Origin: Candidatus Bathyarchaeota archaeon
GTDB taxonomy: Archaea; Thermoproteota; Bathyarchaeia; RBG-16-48-13; JAGTRE01
Assembly (NCBI GenBank): GCA_018396415.1
Contig: JAGTRE010000009.1
Span: 1 to 56,193 of the forward strand
Reading direction: 5' to 3'
DNA: 56,193 nt
The position numbers were made by a program, and so were the translations under genes. Under the pieces are notes generated by a model that was given only the letters and a program-made list of their open reading frames with translations, was not told the origin of the DNA and did no database searches. Positions 1 to 8,599 of this stretch are shown here, piece after piece; position 1 is the first letter of the stretch, and every line of letters starts with the position of its first letter.

Positions 1-469
1 TGGTTTGGGTTTATCAGGCCGAACAAGAGGCAGCTTGAATTGGGATTAGAAAAGAACGTGTGGGAAGGCGTTAGAGAGGAGTTTAATGGGCATTTAGGGC
101 GGGTATTTGAAGAGGTTCCTCGAGGTTTTGGTTAAAATGGCTAAGAGAAACTTGCTTCCGATACAGGTGGAGAAGATTGGAAAGTGGTGGCGGAAAGAAA
201 TAGAAATAGACTTAGTAGGCCTAAAAAGGAAGGAAAGAAGAGCGTTGGCTGTGGAAGCGAAATGGACCGAGCTGGACTATCAGGAAGCAAAAAGATTGCT
301 GTCAAAGCTGACGGCAAAGGCTCAACAAATACGCGATGTAAAAGAAACAATTGTCAGAATAATAGCCAAGAAAATAGTAAACAAAGAAAAGACACGAAAC
401 GAGAGTTTCATAGCCCTTGACCTCCAAGACATAGGAGACCTAAGCAGATGTCAGCTACTCCACGACTAA
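1..469 (+). pseudogene. C-terminal part of an archaeal DUF234-type AAA ATPase, frameshifted
   Basis: The window opens inside a reading frame (frame 1) that reads WFGFIRPNKRQ...GRVFEEV and ends at a stop at 124. The homologous continuation, RFLEVLVKM...IGKWWRKEIEIDLVGL...ALAVEAKWTEL, lies one base over in frame 2 and runs to 469. Spliced together they match the C-terminal DUF234 region of archaeal ATPases of the COG1672 type, including the EIDLVGL...EAKW nuclease-like core. A single-base shift near 107-118 splits the two halves. The ATPase domain itself would lie left of the window. These ATPases are common, often decaying, repeated genes in archaea. A sequencing error cannot be excluded. Confidence 0.6.
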
Positions 470-558
470 AGTCAGGAGTTTCCTTGAGTGATTTTTATGA
501 GTTTGAAACATATGGAATCTAAAGCTTAGTGCCTTCAGTATTCAGAAACTAGATGTTG

Positions 559-2163
559 TTAGCCGAGTGAGCCTCTGAGTTTTCCCATGTCTAGGATGAG
601 TTTGCTGAGGTTTTCTTGTGCTGAGCCGTTGAGGTATTCGGCTACTTCGTTTGGGTATATTTGGATGGCGAGTTTCCAGATGTCGGGTTTTTTTCCTTCA
701 AGTAGGTTTTTGATGTAGGTTGTTGCGACTTGGTTGAGGATCATGTATCCGCTGTCGGGTTCTTCAAATTGGACATAGGGTTTTAGGTTTTCGATGCTTT
801 GCAAAATTCTGCTTGTAAGGAGGAGGTTTTCATTTGGGTTTGAGTTTAGGAATTTTGAGGCATATTTTAGGTCTTTTTTGAAGAGTGGATAGATTTCTTC
901 CAAGAATTTTTCAAGGCATTCTTGTCCCAGTTTTTCTTTGATTTCTTTAAACGCGTTTCCGGTGCCTATGAACTCGGGGGGCATTCCACAGGTATAGAGG
1001 GCTGCGGTGAATTTGATTACTCTTGGAAGCTTCTGAAGCTTAGCTTGGTCTAGGCTGAGTAGCGTCTGTCTAATTTCGTTATCTGCGCAGAAGTTGGCTA
1101 GAGGCACCACGTTTTTTAGATCTCGGTAGTAAGCCACTTGTTCGGAGGTAAGTACCCTATCCCGCTGATTTGGAATAAAGGTTGCAATTTTTGAAACTTT
1201 TTCAGCTATCTCTGAAAGTTCTAGTAGATAATTCTTAGCGAAGATCGTTATCAGTTGTATGATTAACCTTCTTTCGTCCTCATCAAATTCGAGGAAATTT
1301 TTATTACTAGCAGATTTAATCCTATCAATTAACTTCACAGTTTTTTCTGGGCCATGGTCGTATCTCATTCCGGATTGCACGGTATAGGTTTTGGCACCTT
1401 GATACTCCTCTAATACGCAGTCAATGTTTTCCAAAGTAATGTGCCCTCGAAATGGCAGGGCACCCCCGCCGAATATGGGAAAAATCTCCACCCCTGACTC
1501 TTCTTGGACTTGATAACAATCTGCAATGGCTATTTTAGCAGACAAAGCTGAGGCTGGATGACCGTAAAGCAGGGCTGTCTCTGACTTTCCGATGAAGACT
1601 CTCAGATAATCCTTTATACCTACTTGGCTGATGAAATCAGGCACCATCTCCCTAACTGAGAGTTGCTCCGGAACCCCTTCGTAAAGCGGGATAATCCGTA
1701 ACTCCTTACCTTCCAGTCCTAAGTTGAGTTCTTTTTTCACAAGGGCAAAGATATCATTAACTCTTTCCTTACATTTTATTGGTACCTCGTACGCCTTAAT
1801 CATTCCATATACTACCTCAAGGATACCTTGATCACCGTAAGACTCTAGGGAGTTGTAAATCCCCTCCATAATGGATAAAATTGTCATCAGTTGTCTGAAT
1901 GGTTCCTCACGAAAACCGCTGACCATCCGCGGGGTGATGAAAACATCTCTTCCTAAAACCAAGTTGGTTTCTTGGACGAGCTTTTTGATTATCCAAGCAA
2001 CTTGGTGATAGGGAGTGAGCTTACTCATATAATCAACTAAGTATTCTTCGCAGCCCAAGTTTTTAAAAGAGAAAACCGCTTCATCAGGCTCTTCAGTAAC
2101 CGGAACATATTTGCTAGCTGAGTCTGGATGTTGGGTAGCCATAGTGGCTGGGATTTTTCGCAT
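559..2163 (-). CDS. ppcA: Archaeal-type phosphoenolpyruvate carboxylase
   Basis: Fixes bicarbonate onto PEP to give oxaloacetate, in the cytoplasm. The 534-residue length and the N-terminus MRKIPATMATQHPDSAS match the short archaeal PEPC family, which is about half the size of the bacterial enzyme. Conserved stretches include MVSGFREEPFRQ, FGGGALPFRGHI, QSGMRYDHGPE and the C-terminal RILQSIENLKPYVQFEEPD region. ATG is the start. It lies 38 bases downstream of the PEPCK/HprK-like gene on the same strand, so the two probably share one transcript. It feeds C4 acids for biosynthesis, next to another carboxylase (RuBisCO) on the opposite strand. Nothing looks broken. Confidence 0.95.
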   Translation of the reverse strand: MRKIPATMATQHPDSASKYVPVTEEPDEAVFSFKNLGCEEYLVDYMSKLTPYHQVAWIIKKLVQETNLVLGRDVFITPRMVSGFREEPFRQLMTILSIMEGIYNSLESYGDQGILEVVYGMIKAYEVPIKCKERVNDIFALVKKELNLGLEGKELRIIPLYEGVPEQLSVREMVPDFISQVGIKDYLRVFIGKSETALLYGHPASALSAKIAIADCYQVQEESGVEIFPIFGGGALPFRGHITLENIDCVLEEYQGAKTYTVQSGMRYDHGPEKTVKLIDRIKSASNKNFLEFDEDERRLIIQLITIFAKNYLLELSEIAEKVSKIATFIPNQRDRVLTSEQVAYYRDLKNVVPLANFCADNEIRQTLLSLDQAKLQKLPRVIKFTAALYTCGMPPEFIGTGNAFKEIKEKLGQECLEKFLEEIYPLFKKDLKYASKFLNSNPNENLLLTSRILQSIENLKPYVQFEEPDSGYMILNQVATTYIKNLLEGKKPDIWKLAIQIYPNEVAEYLNGSAQENLSKLILDMGKLRGSLG

Positions 2164-2201
2164 GAAGTCATCCTCCTTAAAGTAAGAACATAAAAACGTG
2201 A

Positions 2202-3278
2202 CTAGCTTTCCACAATTTTAATAATGATATTTCTTACCTTTTCTACGCTTGCTATTGTGTTGATCAGGTAGGGTTCAGTCACTTCAAAAAGTTTCTTAAA
2301 CAGTTCGGCTCTTCTCTTTTCTTTCCTTTCTCCGAAGCTAATTAAGTAATTGTTATACCATTGCTCCGGCGCAGTTCTAAGGATTTCCACGGCTTCTTCC
2401 GGCTCTAGGGATTTGGCTATTGTTTTGTCGTTATAATCTCTCTTTAACAGAAATGCCTTATATAACCTGATCTCGTTCGCAACTTTTTCGGGTTTTACGA
2501 TGAATTTTGGGTCTATCATTACTCTGGGATATGAAAGTAGGAATTTTTCTTTTGGATCGTCTGGGTTTACATTTTCGAGTTTGCATTCTCGGAAAATAGG
2601 CTCCAACCATGGGAAATTTTCAATTGAGTTTGTTCGCATATAGAACACTTTTTCTGAGGCGTAGCCCATTGCTTTTCCATCGGTGAATCTTACAAAAATC
2701 CAGTCGTCTTGATGGAATTCACCTGTGGGATGGTAGATTGCGGGTCCGTAGGAGTGAGTAGTTTTTCCCGCGTTTGTCGGTGCGATTAAAATGAAGCCTT
2801 TGCCGCCTACGGCACCGGAGGCTCCGTGAACTGATAGTATTCCAAATTGATCTTCTAAGATATCCGCGGCTAGTCCAAGAGCTGTAGATTTTGTTTGTCC
2901 ATAATAGTCGGTATTCAAAATTATTGCGGTTCTCGTTTCTGGATTGTAAACTCCACCCGCATTTATCTCTGGTTTGGGTACGGGTCTTTCATAGATTTCT
3001 TGGGAGGTAATTTTTCCTCCATCATCTATTACATAAACTAAGCCATGGGGCATAACTTGAGATGAATAGAGCCACCAGTTATCCAGCCAGAAGTCGTGCA
3101 CATGTTCTATGTTGGTAAGGAGTCTAATGTTTAGTCCATTGAAGTAGGCGTCGTCCACGTATTTTACGAATGGCTCACAATAAGCTACAAGTTCATCTCT
3201 TCTTTTAATGGAAATTTGCATATCTTCGGAGTACTCTCTTACTCTCGCGGGGAATTTTGTTTTATATCCTAGGTGCAT
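2202..3278 (-). CDS. PEPCK/HprK-superfamily P-loop kinase-like protein
   Basis: A 358-residue soluble protein with a phosphate-binding loop of the PEP carboxykinase/HPr kinase type, APTNAGKTTHSYG, at about residues 171-183, preceded by LSVHGASGAVGGKG. A probable metal-binding acidic motif, FHQDDWIFVRF, follows at about 194-204. It is shorter than classical ATP-PEPCK (about 530) or GTP-PEPCK (about 600). It is first in a two-gene operon with PEP carboxylase, which suggests a role at the PEP/oxaloacetate node or in regulating it, but the reaction cannot be read from sequence. Alternatives are a small-molecule or protein kinase of the HprK fold. The start is ATG, with a TATA box about 29 bases upstream. 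Confidence 0.6.
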   Translation of the reverse strand: MHLGYKTKFPARVREYSEDMQISIKRRDELVAYCEPFVKYVDDAYFNGLNIRLLTNIEHVHDFWLDNWWLYSSQVMPHGLVYVIDDGGKITSQEIYERPVPKPEINAGGVYNPETRTAIILNTDYYGQTKSTALGLAADILEDQFGILSVHGASGAVGGKGFILIAPTNAGKTTHSYGPAIYHPTGEFHQDDWIFVRFTDGKAMGYASEKVFYMRTNSIENFPWLEPIFRECKLENVNPDDPKEKFLLSYPRVMIDPKFIVKPEKVANEIRLYKAFLLKRDYNDKTIAKSLEPEEAVEILRTAPEQWYNNYLISFGERKEKRRAELFKKLFEVTEPYLINTIASVEKVRNIIIKIVES

Positions 3279-3300
3279 AGTTCTTTAAAGGTCTGTTAAG

Positions 3301-3314
3301 TATTATTTATATTT
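3301..3314 (-). promoter_or_regulatory. TATA box for the PEPCK-like/PEPC operon
   Basis: On the minus strand this reads AAATATAAATAATA, a strong archaeal TATA element centred about 29 bases before the ATG at 3278. That spacing implies a very short or absent 5' leader. No Shine-Dalgarno sequence precedes the ATG, which agrees with this. Confidence 0.55.
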
Positions 3315-3427
3315 CATCATTGAAAAATTAGCGGATTTTTTACAAAGATAATGATAATTTTGCAATGATGAAATTAGGGTGCCGATCCTACTGAATTGTG
3401 AACGCTAACTCTAATAGTCGGAAGGCA

Positions 3428-3437
3428 TTTTTATTTA
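3428..3437 (+). promoter_or_regulatory. TATA box for the AMP-pathway operon
   Basis: The T/A-rich TTTTTATTTA lies 20-29 bases before the TTG start at 3457, the usual TATA-to-transcription-start distance in archaea. No ribosome-binding site sits between it and the TTG, so a leaderless mRNA is inferred. Confidence 0.4.
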
Positions 3438-3456
3438 GGCACGGGTGTTTCACTAA

Positions 3457-4971
3457 TTGGAATATCGCTCTAAGGTCATCGATATTTACGGAGGCATGCC
3501 AAGTATTGTTCTTAATGAGTTGGATGCCGAGTCAGCTGGAGTTCGAGTGCATGATCGCGTTAAGGTAAGCTTTAGCGGGAAAACCGTAATTGCCCTCGTT
3601 AAAACAACTGAAACATACATTAACCGAGGCGAGGTTGGAATTTTCAGTGAAGTTAAACAAAGGTTGAACTTGAAAGACGGTGACCTGATTTCTATCACTC
3701 CCACCTCACCTCCAGAATCGCTGAATTATATCAAGAAGAAGATGAGTGGAGCATCGTTAAGCAAAGATGAAATTTTTAGCATAATTAAAGATGTCGTCGG
3801 TTACAATCTAAGTGATGTTGAGATAGCGGCATTTATGCTATGCCACCACTTTCAGGGAATGAGCATGGATGAGATTGAAGCTTTAACCCGTGCTTTAGTT
3901 GAAACCGGTGAAATCATAGACTTCGATCAGACAGTTTACGATAAACACAGCGTGGGAGGAGTTCCGGGGAACAAGGTAAGTTTATTGATTGTCCCAATTA
4001 TCAGTGCTTCTAATTTGTTAATTCCAAAAACTTCTAGCAAGGCGATAACTAGTCCCAGTGGAACTGCGGATACGATGAGCGTGTTGGCGCCTGTGGAGTT
4101 TTCACCGCAGGAGTTTAAACAAATTGCATTGAAAGCCGGTGGAGCCATTGTGTGGGGCGGGAGATTAGGATTGGCTCCCGCCGATGACATTTTAATAAAG
4201 AAAGTTGAATATCCACTTGAACTTGACCCGTACAGTCAAATGCTTGCCAGCATTATGGCAAAGAAGATGGCAGTTGGAACCAGTTGCGTAGTTATCGATA
4301 TCCCGACTGGACGCGGTTCCAAGGTAGCAGACGAAAAAGAAGCGAGAAGATTGTCGGCTGATTTCATGGAACTGGGTCGAAGAGTTGGAATCCGAGTTGT
4401 TTGCGGCATCACCTATGGGGGACAGCCTGTCGGACATACCGTTGGACCAGCGCTTGAAGCTAAGGAAGCACTTGAAACGTTAATGGGTAAGGGTCCAACA
4501 AGTTTGGTTGAGAAGTCAACGGCATTAGCCGGTTTATTGCTTGAGGCTGCAGGAGTTGCGGCGCCCAGATTAGGGCAAGAATATGCCAAAAAAGTGCTTG
4601 AAAGCGGAAAAGCGCTTGAAAAGATGCGCCAGATCATTGAAGCGCAGGGAGGAGACCCAAATGTTAAACCTGAAGACCTCCAAGTTGGACAACATAAGAT
4701 TTCAATTTATTCCCCCTGCGATGGTTATGTCACTGAAGTAGACAATTCAGCTATCTCGGCGATTGCACGTATGGCTGGAGCACCTGTAGATAAGGGCGCT
4801 GGGCTTGTTTTATATGGCAAGCGAGGAAGGTATGTCAAAAAAGATGATGTAATACTGGAGATCTATGCTGAGAGGTCAACTAAACTTTCAGAAGCTTACA
4901 ATTTAGCCGTTCAAAAAAAGCCAATAACAATCGAAGGCATGCTTCTACATCGGGTACCCGACTACACATAA
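3457..4971 (+). CDS. deoA: AMP phosphorylase
   Basis: Cleaves nucleoside 5'-monophosphates with phosphate to give the free base and ribose-1,5-bisphosphate, the first step of the archaeal AMP (pentose bisphosphate) pathway. The 504 residues match the archaeal AMP phosphorylase subclass of the thymidine phosphorylase family, which has an extra N-terminal domain (about 1-85) before the catalytic region. Seen: DKHSVGGVPGNK (about 162-173), the phosphate-site stretch PKTSSKAITSPSGTADTM (about 190-207) and GGRLGLAPADD. The start is TTG, with a TATA box about 25 bases before it. First gene of the intact operon with R15P isomerase and RuBisCO, 70 bases before the next gene. Confidence 0.95.
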   Translation: MEYRSKVIDIYGGMPSIVLNELDAESAGVRVHDRVKVSFSGKTVIALVKTTETYINRGEVGIFSEVKQRLNLKDGDLISITPTSPPESLNYIKKKMSGASLSKDEIFSIIKDVVGYNLSDVEIAAFMLCHHFQGMSMDEIEALTRALVETGEIIDFDQTVYDKHSVGGVPGNKVSLLIVPIISASNLLIPKTSSKAITSPSGTADTMSVLAPVEFSPQEFKQIALKAGGAIVWGGRLGLAPADDILIKKVEYPLELDPYSQMLASIMAKKMAVGTSCVVIDIPTGRGSKVADEKEARRLSADFMELGRRVGIRVVCGITYGGQPVGHTVGPALEAKEALETLMGKGPTSLVEKSTALAGLLLEAAGVAAPRLGQEYAKKVLESGKALEKMRQIIEAQGGDPNVKPEDLQVGQHKISIYSPCDGYVTEVDNSAISAIARMAGAPVDKGAGLVLYGKRGRYVKKDDVILEIYAERSTKLSEAYNLAVQKKPITIEGMLLHRVPDYT

Positions 4972-5041
4972 AATATCACTTTATGATGGTCACCTTATCT
5001 TAAAAGCGTAGATCAACCTTCTTTAAGTGAGGTTTAATTTC

Positions 5042-6034
5042 ATGACCCAGTTCCCAAAGATTTTCGAGCAGATAGTTGAAGGCATAAAGACTATGGAGAT
5101 CAGAGGGGCAGCGGAGATCGCGAGGTCAGCTGCAGAGGCACTCCTATCAGTAGCAGAGTCGTCAAAAGCGGAGACGGTGGCTGAATTCGTTAACGATCTA
5201 GATCAAGCTGCCAGAATTCTCTTAAAAACTAGACCTACAGCGGTCTCCTTACCGAACAGCGTGAGATACATCATGAAGAGAGTTCTTGACGCGAAGTTCT
5301 CCAATTTAAAAATCGATGAATTACGAAATGTCACAATTGATGCCGCAAGAAAATTCATCGAAAACTCAAAAAATGCCGTAAAGCGAATTGGAGAAATCGG
5401 TTCCAAACGAATTCAAGATGGAGATCTTCTTTTAACGCATTGCAACAGCACCGCGGCCCTATCCATAATTCTCCGTGCGTGGGAAGAAGGAAAACAGATT
5501 AAGGTGTTTGCAACAGAAACACGACCCCTTTTTCAAGGTCGAACCACAGCGAAAATACTAGCGCGTGCGGGGATACCCGTAACCTTGATCGTCGATAGCG
5601 CAGTTCGGTATTTCATGCCCAAAATTGATAAAGTGGTTGTCGGAGCTGATGCCATAGCTGCTAACGGAGCGGTAGTTAATAAAATTGGGACTTCCATGGT
5701 AGCTTTAGCAGCCCATGAGGCGCGAGTTCTCTTCTTTGTAGCCGCTGAAACATATAAGTTCAGCCCTGAAACTATGTTTGGCGAGTTAGTCTTAATCGAA
5801 GAACGAAATGCGACTGAGGTCGTCCCATCTAAAATCCTTAAAACTTATAGGAAAATTACCGTCCGCAATCCCTCGTTTGACGTTACACCAGCAGAGTATG
5901 TGGATTTGATAGTAACGGAGCGAGGAATTATCCCGCCTCAAGGCGCCATCTCCATCTTACAATCTGAATTTGGTTGGATGAGTTTGGAGGAGCTGCACCA
6001 ATACCAAACCTATGCAAAATTAGAGGAAGAGTGA
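5042..6034 (+). CDS. Ribose-1,5-bisphosphate isomerase
   Basis: Isomerises ribose-1,5-bisphosphate to ribulose-1,5-bisphosphate, the second step of the AMP pathway. It belongs to the eIF2B alpha/beta/delta-like family; about 330 residues is normal. Seen: the early MEIRGAAEIARSAAEAL helix, LLTHCNSTAALSI with the catalytic-site cysteine region, ETRPLFQGRTTA, VVGADAIAANGAVVNKIGT and the C-terminal FDVTPAEYVDLIVTERG. The ATG at 5042 is preferred because GAGGT at 5029-5033 sits at ribosome-binding distance; an in-frame GTG at 5027 would overlap that site. The RuBisCO gene begins four bases after the stop, so the two are translated together. Confidence 0.93.
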   Translation: MTQFPKIFEQIVEGIKTMEIRGAAEIARSAAEALLSVAESSKAETVAEFVNDLDQAARILLKTRPTAVSLPNSVRYIMKRVLDAKFSNLKIDELRNVTIDAARKFIENSKNAVKRIGEIGSKRIQDGDLLLTHCNSTAALSIILRAWEEGKQIKVFATETRPLFQGRTTAKILARAGIPVTLIVDSAVRYFMPKIDKVVVGADAIAANGAVVNKIGTSMVALAAHEARVLFFVAAETYKFSPETMFGELVLIEERNATEVVPSKILKTYRKITVRNPSFDVTPAEYVDLIVTERGIIPPQGAISILQSEFGWMSLEELHQYQTYAKLEEE

Positions 6035-6037
6035 GCC

Positions 6038-7309
6038 ATGGTAAGCATAGAGTTTTTTGCTAAACCTGAAGATATCGATCCAGAAAAATTTCTTTTAGCA
6101 ACTTACTATATTGAAAGTGATCTCACCCTTCGTGAAGCAGGCGTCAGGATCGCGAGGGAGGAATCAATAGGTACTTGGACAGAAGTGACAACTACAACAA
6201 CATGGATAAAGAGAAAACTTCCAGCAAAAGTCTTTAAATTTGGAAAGGGAAAAATTGGAAACGTAAGTATAGCTTATCCAATAGAATTATTCGACCTCGA
6301 ATCGGGTGGAATCCCAAATATCCTGAGTATTGTAGCAGGCAATCTTTTTGGATTAACTGAATTGTCAAACGTTCGGCTTCTCGACGTTCAATTTCCCAAA
6401 CAAGCGGTTTCGTACTTCCCAGGACCCAAGTTCGGGATAGAGGGTATAAGAAGGATAGCTGGCACTCTGAAGCAACGTAGACCTCATCTTGGAACCATAA
6501 TTAAGCCTAAGGTTGGATTAAGTCCGAAACAGACAGCACAGGTTGCCTATGAAGCCGCGGTTGGAGGGGTTGACTTCATAAAAGACGATGAAACCTTAAC
6601 AAATCAGAAATTTTGTCCTCTTGTTGAAAGAGTCTCGGAGGTTATGGAGGCTCTTGATAAGGCAAAAGAGGAAACTGACCGAAGCGTCTTTTATGCGGTT
6701 AATGTAACTGCCACACATAACAAACTAGTCGAACTAGCTGAGCAAGCCCTAGTACACGGAGCCAACATGTTAATGATCGATGTTCTAACCGCTGGCTTCT
6801 CTGCAATTCAAACACTCGCACAAGACCCCTCCATAAAAGTCCCACTACATATACATAGAACCATGCATGCAGCGATAACTCGAAATCCGAGGCATGGCAT
6901 CCACATGATGTTCCTGGCTAAATTAGTGAGATTGGCTGGGGGAGATCAACTTCACATAGGTTCAGCGGCGGGAAAGATGGAGCGAGAGGTTAAAGGACTA
7001 AAGGAAATCAATAACTTTCTAAAAACCTCATGGTTCGAGTTAAAGCCAATGTTTCCAGTTGCCTCCGGCGGGATCCATCCCGGCATAGTAGCTCATAATA
7101 TCGAAGTACTAGGAGTTGATTGTGTGATTAACGCAGGAGGAGGAATTCATGGGCATCCATTAGGCACAAGAGCCGGTGCGATTGCGATGCGGCAGGCAAT
7201 AGATGCGGCATTAAAGCAAATCCCAGTAAAAGAATACGCAAAAACGCATCAAGAATTAAAATTAGCTATAGAAAAGTGGGGCACAAAATACGCTGAAAAG
7301 CTAAATTGA
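6038..7309 (+). CDS. rbcL: Form III ribulose-1,5-bisphosphate carboxylase/oxygenase, large chain
   Basis: Carboxylates ribulose-1,5-bisphosphate to two 3-phosphoglycerates, the last step of the AMP pathway. The 423 residues are typical of form III. Active-site motifs are all present: SIGTWT (about 44-49), GNLFG, KPKVG, GGVDFIKDDE with the lysine that becomes carbamylated, HIHRTMHAA, loop 6 GSAAGKMERE with its lysine, ASGGIHPG and GGGIHGHP. This separates it from form IV RuBisCO-like proteins, which lose several of these residues. The position behind R15P isomerase argues for nucleotide salvage rather than a Calvin cycle; no phosphoribulokinase is seen in the window. Confidence 0.96.
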   Translation: MVSIEFFAKPEDIDPEKFLLATYYIESDLTLREAGVRIAREESIGTWTEVTTTTTWIKRKLPAKVFKFGKGKIGNVSIAYPIELFDLESGGIPNILSIVAGNLFGLTELSNVRLLDVQFPKQAVSYFPGPKFGIEGIRRIAGTLKQRRPHLGTIIKPKVGLSPKQTAQVAYEAAVGGVDFIKDDETLTNQKFCPLVERVSEVMEALDKAKEETDRSVFYAVNVTATHNKLVELAEQALVHGANMLMIDVLTAGFSAIQTLAQDPSIKVPLHIHRTMHAAITRNPRHGIHMMFLAKLVRLAGGDQLHIGSAAGKMEREVKGLKEINNFLKTSWFELKPMFPVASGGIHPGIVAHNIEVLGVDCVINAGGGIHGHPLGTRAGAIAMRQAIDAALKQIPVKEYAKTHQELKLAIEKWGTKYAEKLN

Positions 7310-7456
7310 AAACCCTCCCACATTTTGTCCCATGAACAACATATCTTAGCGAGATCGCCCGGAAACCAATTTTCCGCTTAATCTTCCGTAACATTCAAAC
7401 CTTTCTAAAATTCTTCTATCTCTTCGCTATGTTATTCTGGAAAACCAAAAAGTTAG

Positions 7457-8432
7457 GGTTCTGTTGCATTAACAAGATTTATATTGCAACTTGAGGGTTT
7501 GAGCTTTGTGGATTAGAGCTTCCTCGTTCCACTTCACAGCTACATTTACCCTCCGAGTCCACCCTGAACCGCAGGGTTTCATCTTGAGTTTTAAGTAGGT
7601 TTAATGCAGCGTTTATGTGGCGGTTTATCCCGCAACACTTTAGAACCTTTGCTTTCGGATCTTCTATTAGACACCCACATATTGCGCAGATTCTGGAAGT
7701 GTTGCGGGCTTTAACGTAGATGACTTTAACACCTTCCCATTTCGCCTTGTATTCAATGTAGTTTTGGAGTTTTCGGAAGCTCCATGAGTTTAAGCGTCTC
7801 TTAAGCTTCTTTGAGTGTTTGCTTATTCGCTGGAGTTTTCCGTTAAACTTGTTAATTGCTAACACTTTACGGTTGATTGCCTTCTGTATATGCGTTAAAT
7901 CCTCCAGAATTATGGCTTGTCTGTTTAGTTCGGCTTGTTTAACAATTTCAGAGCTAACTTTATGGAGTATAGCATTAACTCTGTTGTTCTGTTTTACAAA
8001 CAACTTCCCTTCAATTTTTGTAACAACACGCCTATCTTTAGCACATCTAATTTGAACTCTGCGAGCGCGTTCAAAGTATCCATGTCTGATTCTGCAAATA
8101 TCTGAAAGGTCATAGCTTTTGACGGTTAGTCTTCCGTTACTTAGGCTTGCCTCGTCAATTGACTTCTCGTTAACGTCGTATGCCACGTATCCCTTAGGTT
8201 CTATAACCTCAGCGGTTTTTGAGAAAGCCACTGAAACCGTGCGAGCGGTTAAGGTTACAGAACCTAACTTGAGCGTGGAATCCGACAGGAACACCAAAGC
8301 TCTCTTATGAAGTGGAACATATAAGTATTTTTTTGGCTTTATTGGTATTCTAAGTTTACCATCGACTATTTTGTATGCTTGATTTCCAAGCTTAGCCATA
8401 AGCCTTTTCGCACGAGGATATGCAACAGAACC
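7457..8432. mobile_element. 976-bp TIR-bounded element carrying only a TnpB fragment
   Basis: The left end GGTTCTGTTGCAT (7457-7469) and the right end ATGCAACAGAACC (8420-8432) are perfect 13-bp inverted repeats. Directly outside them AAAAAGTTAG occurs at 7447-7456 and again at 8433-8442, a perfect 10-bp direct repeat that looks like a target-site duplication. Counting AACC on the outer side, 14 bases match (7443-7456 and 8429-8442). The ends resemble IS6/IS240/IS257-type termini as I remember them (GGTTCTGTTGCAAAG). No DDE transposase lies inside, so it would be a non-autonomous, MITE-like unit moved in trans. IS200/IS605 elements, the usual carriers of TnpB, have neither inverted repeats nor target duplications. 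Confidence 0.7.
7479..8399 (-). CDS. Truncated, probably nuclease-dead TnpB (IS605 OrfB-like)
   Basis: A 306-residue protein matching the middle and C-terminal parts of archaeal TnpB RNA-guided nucleases. The RuvC residues D75 (AYDVNEKS) and E166 (ILEDLTHI) are present. The usual final motif CG...DRDxNAA reads [11 protein letters not shown], so the third catalytic acid is His261. The zinc finger is also damaged: CAIC (238-241) is intact, but the second pair is collapsed to adjacent cysteines 255-256. About 100 N-terminal residues are missing. The frame stays open upstream into the inverted repeat and keeps TnpB-like sequence there ([17 protein letters not shown]), so the element boundary appears to have cut the gene. 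It fills the TIR-bounded unit almost end to end. No clear ribosome-binding site. Confidence 0.8.
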   Translation of the reverse strand: MAKLGNQAYKIVDGKLRIPIKPKKYLYVPLHKRALVFLSDSTLKLGSVTLTARTVSVAFSKTAEVIEPKGYVAYDVNEKSIDEASLSNGRLTVKSYDLSDICRIRHGYFERARRVQIRCAKDRRVVTKIEGKLFVKQNNRVNAILHKVSSEIVKQAELNRQAIILEDLTHIQKAINRKVLAINKFNGKLQRISKHSKKLKRRLNSWSFRKLQNYIEYKAKWEGVKVIYVKARNTSRICAICGCLIEDPKAKVLKCCGINRHINAALNLLKTQDETLRFRVDSEGKCSCEVERGSSNPQSSNPQVAI

Positions 8433-8506
8433 AAAAAGTTAGAAAGGCTTATATGTTTCCTCTAATACTGACTGAAGTCTACCTGAAAGAAATTAGGGTG
8501 ATTTAA

Positions 8507-8599
8507 ATGAGATGCCCTTACTGCAACGCAAAAAACACTATTCGCATTAGGAGAGGCTTAATGCAGTGCGGTGAGTGTAAACGGAAGTTCCAAATATAG
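8507..8599 (+). CDS. 30-residue zinc-ribbon miniprotein
   Basis: ATG at 8507 to TAG at 8599 encodes MRCPYCNAKN...MQCGECKRKFQI. Two CxxC knuckles (residues 3-6 and 21-24) make a complete small zinc ribbon. A GGTGA lies 7 bases before the ATG, and TTATATG about 55 bases upstream could be a TATA box. Such ribbons begin some transposases (IS1, IS6 and IS1595 relatives), so it may be the leftover N-terminus of a lost transposase. A free-standing zinc-ribbon protein is equally possible. It lies just outside the right direct repeat of the TnpB element. Confidence 0.45.
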   Translation: MRCPYCNAKNTIRIRRGLMQCGECKRKFQI

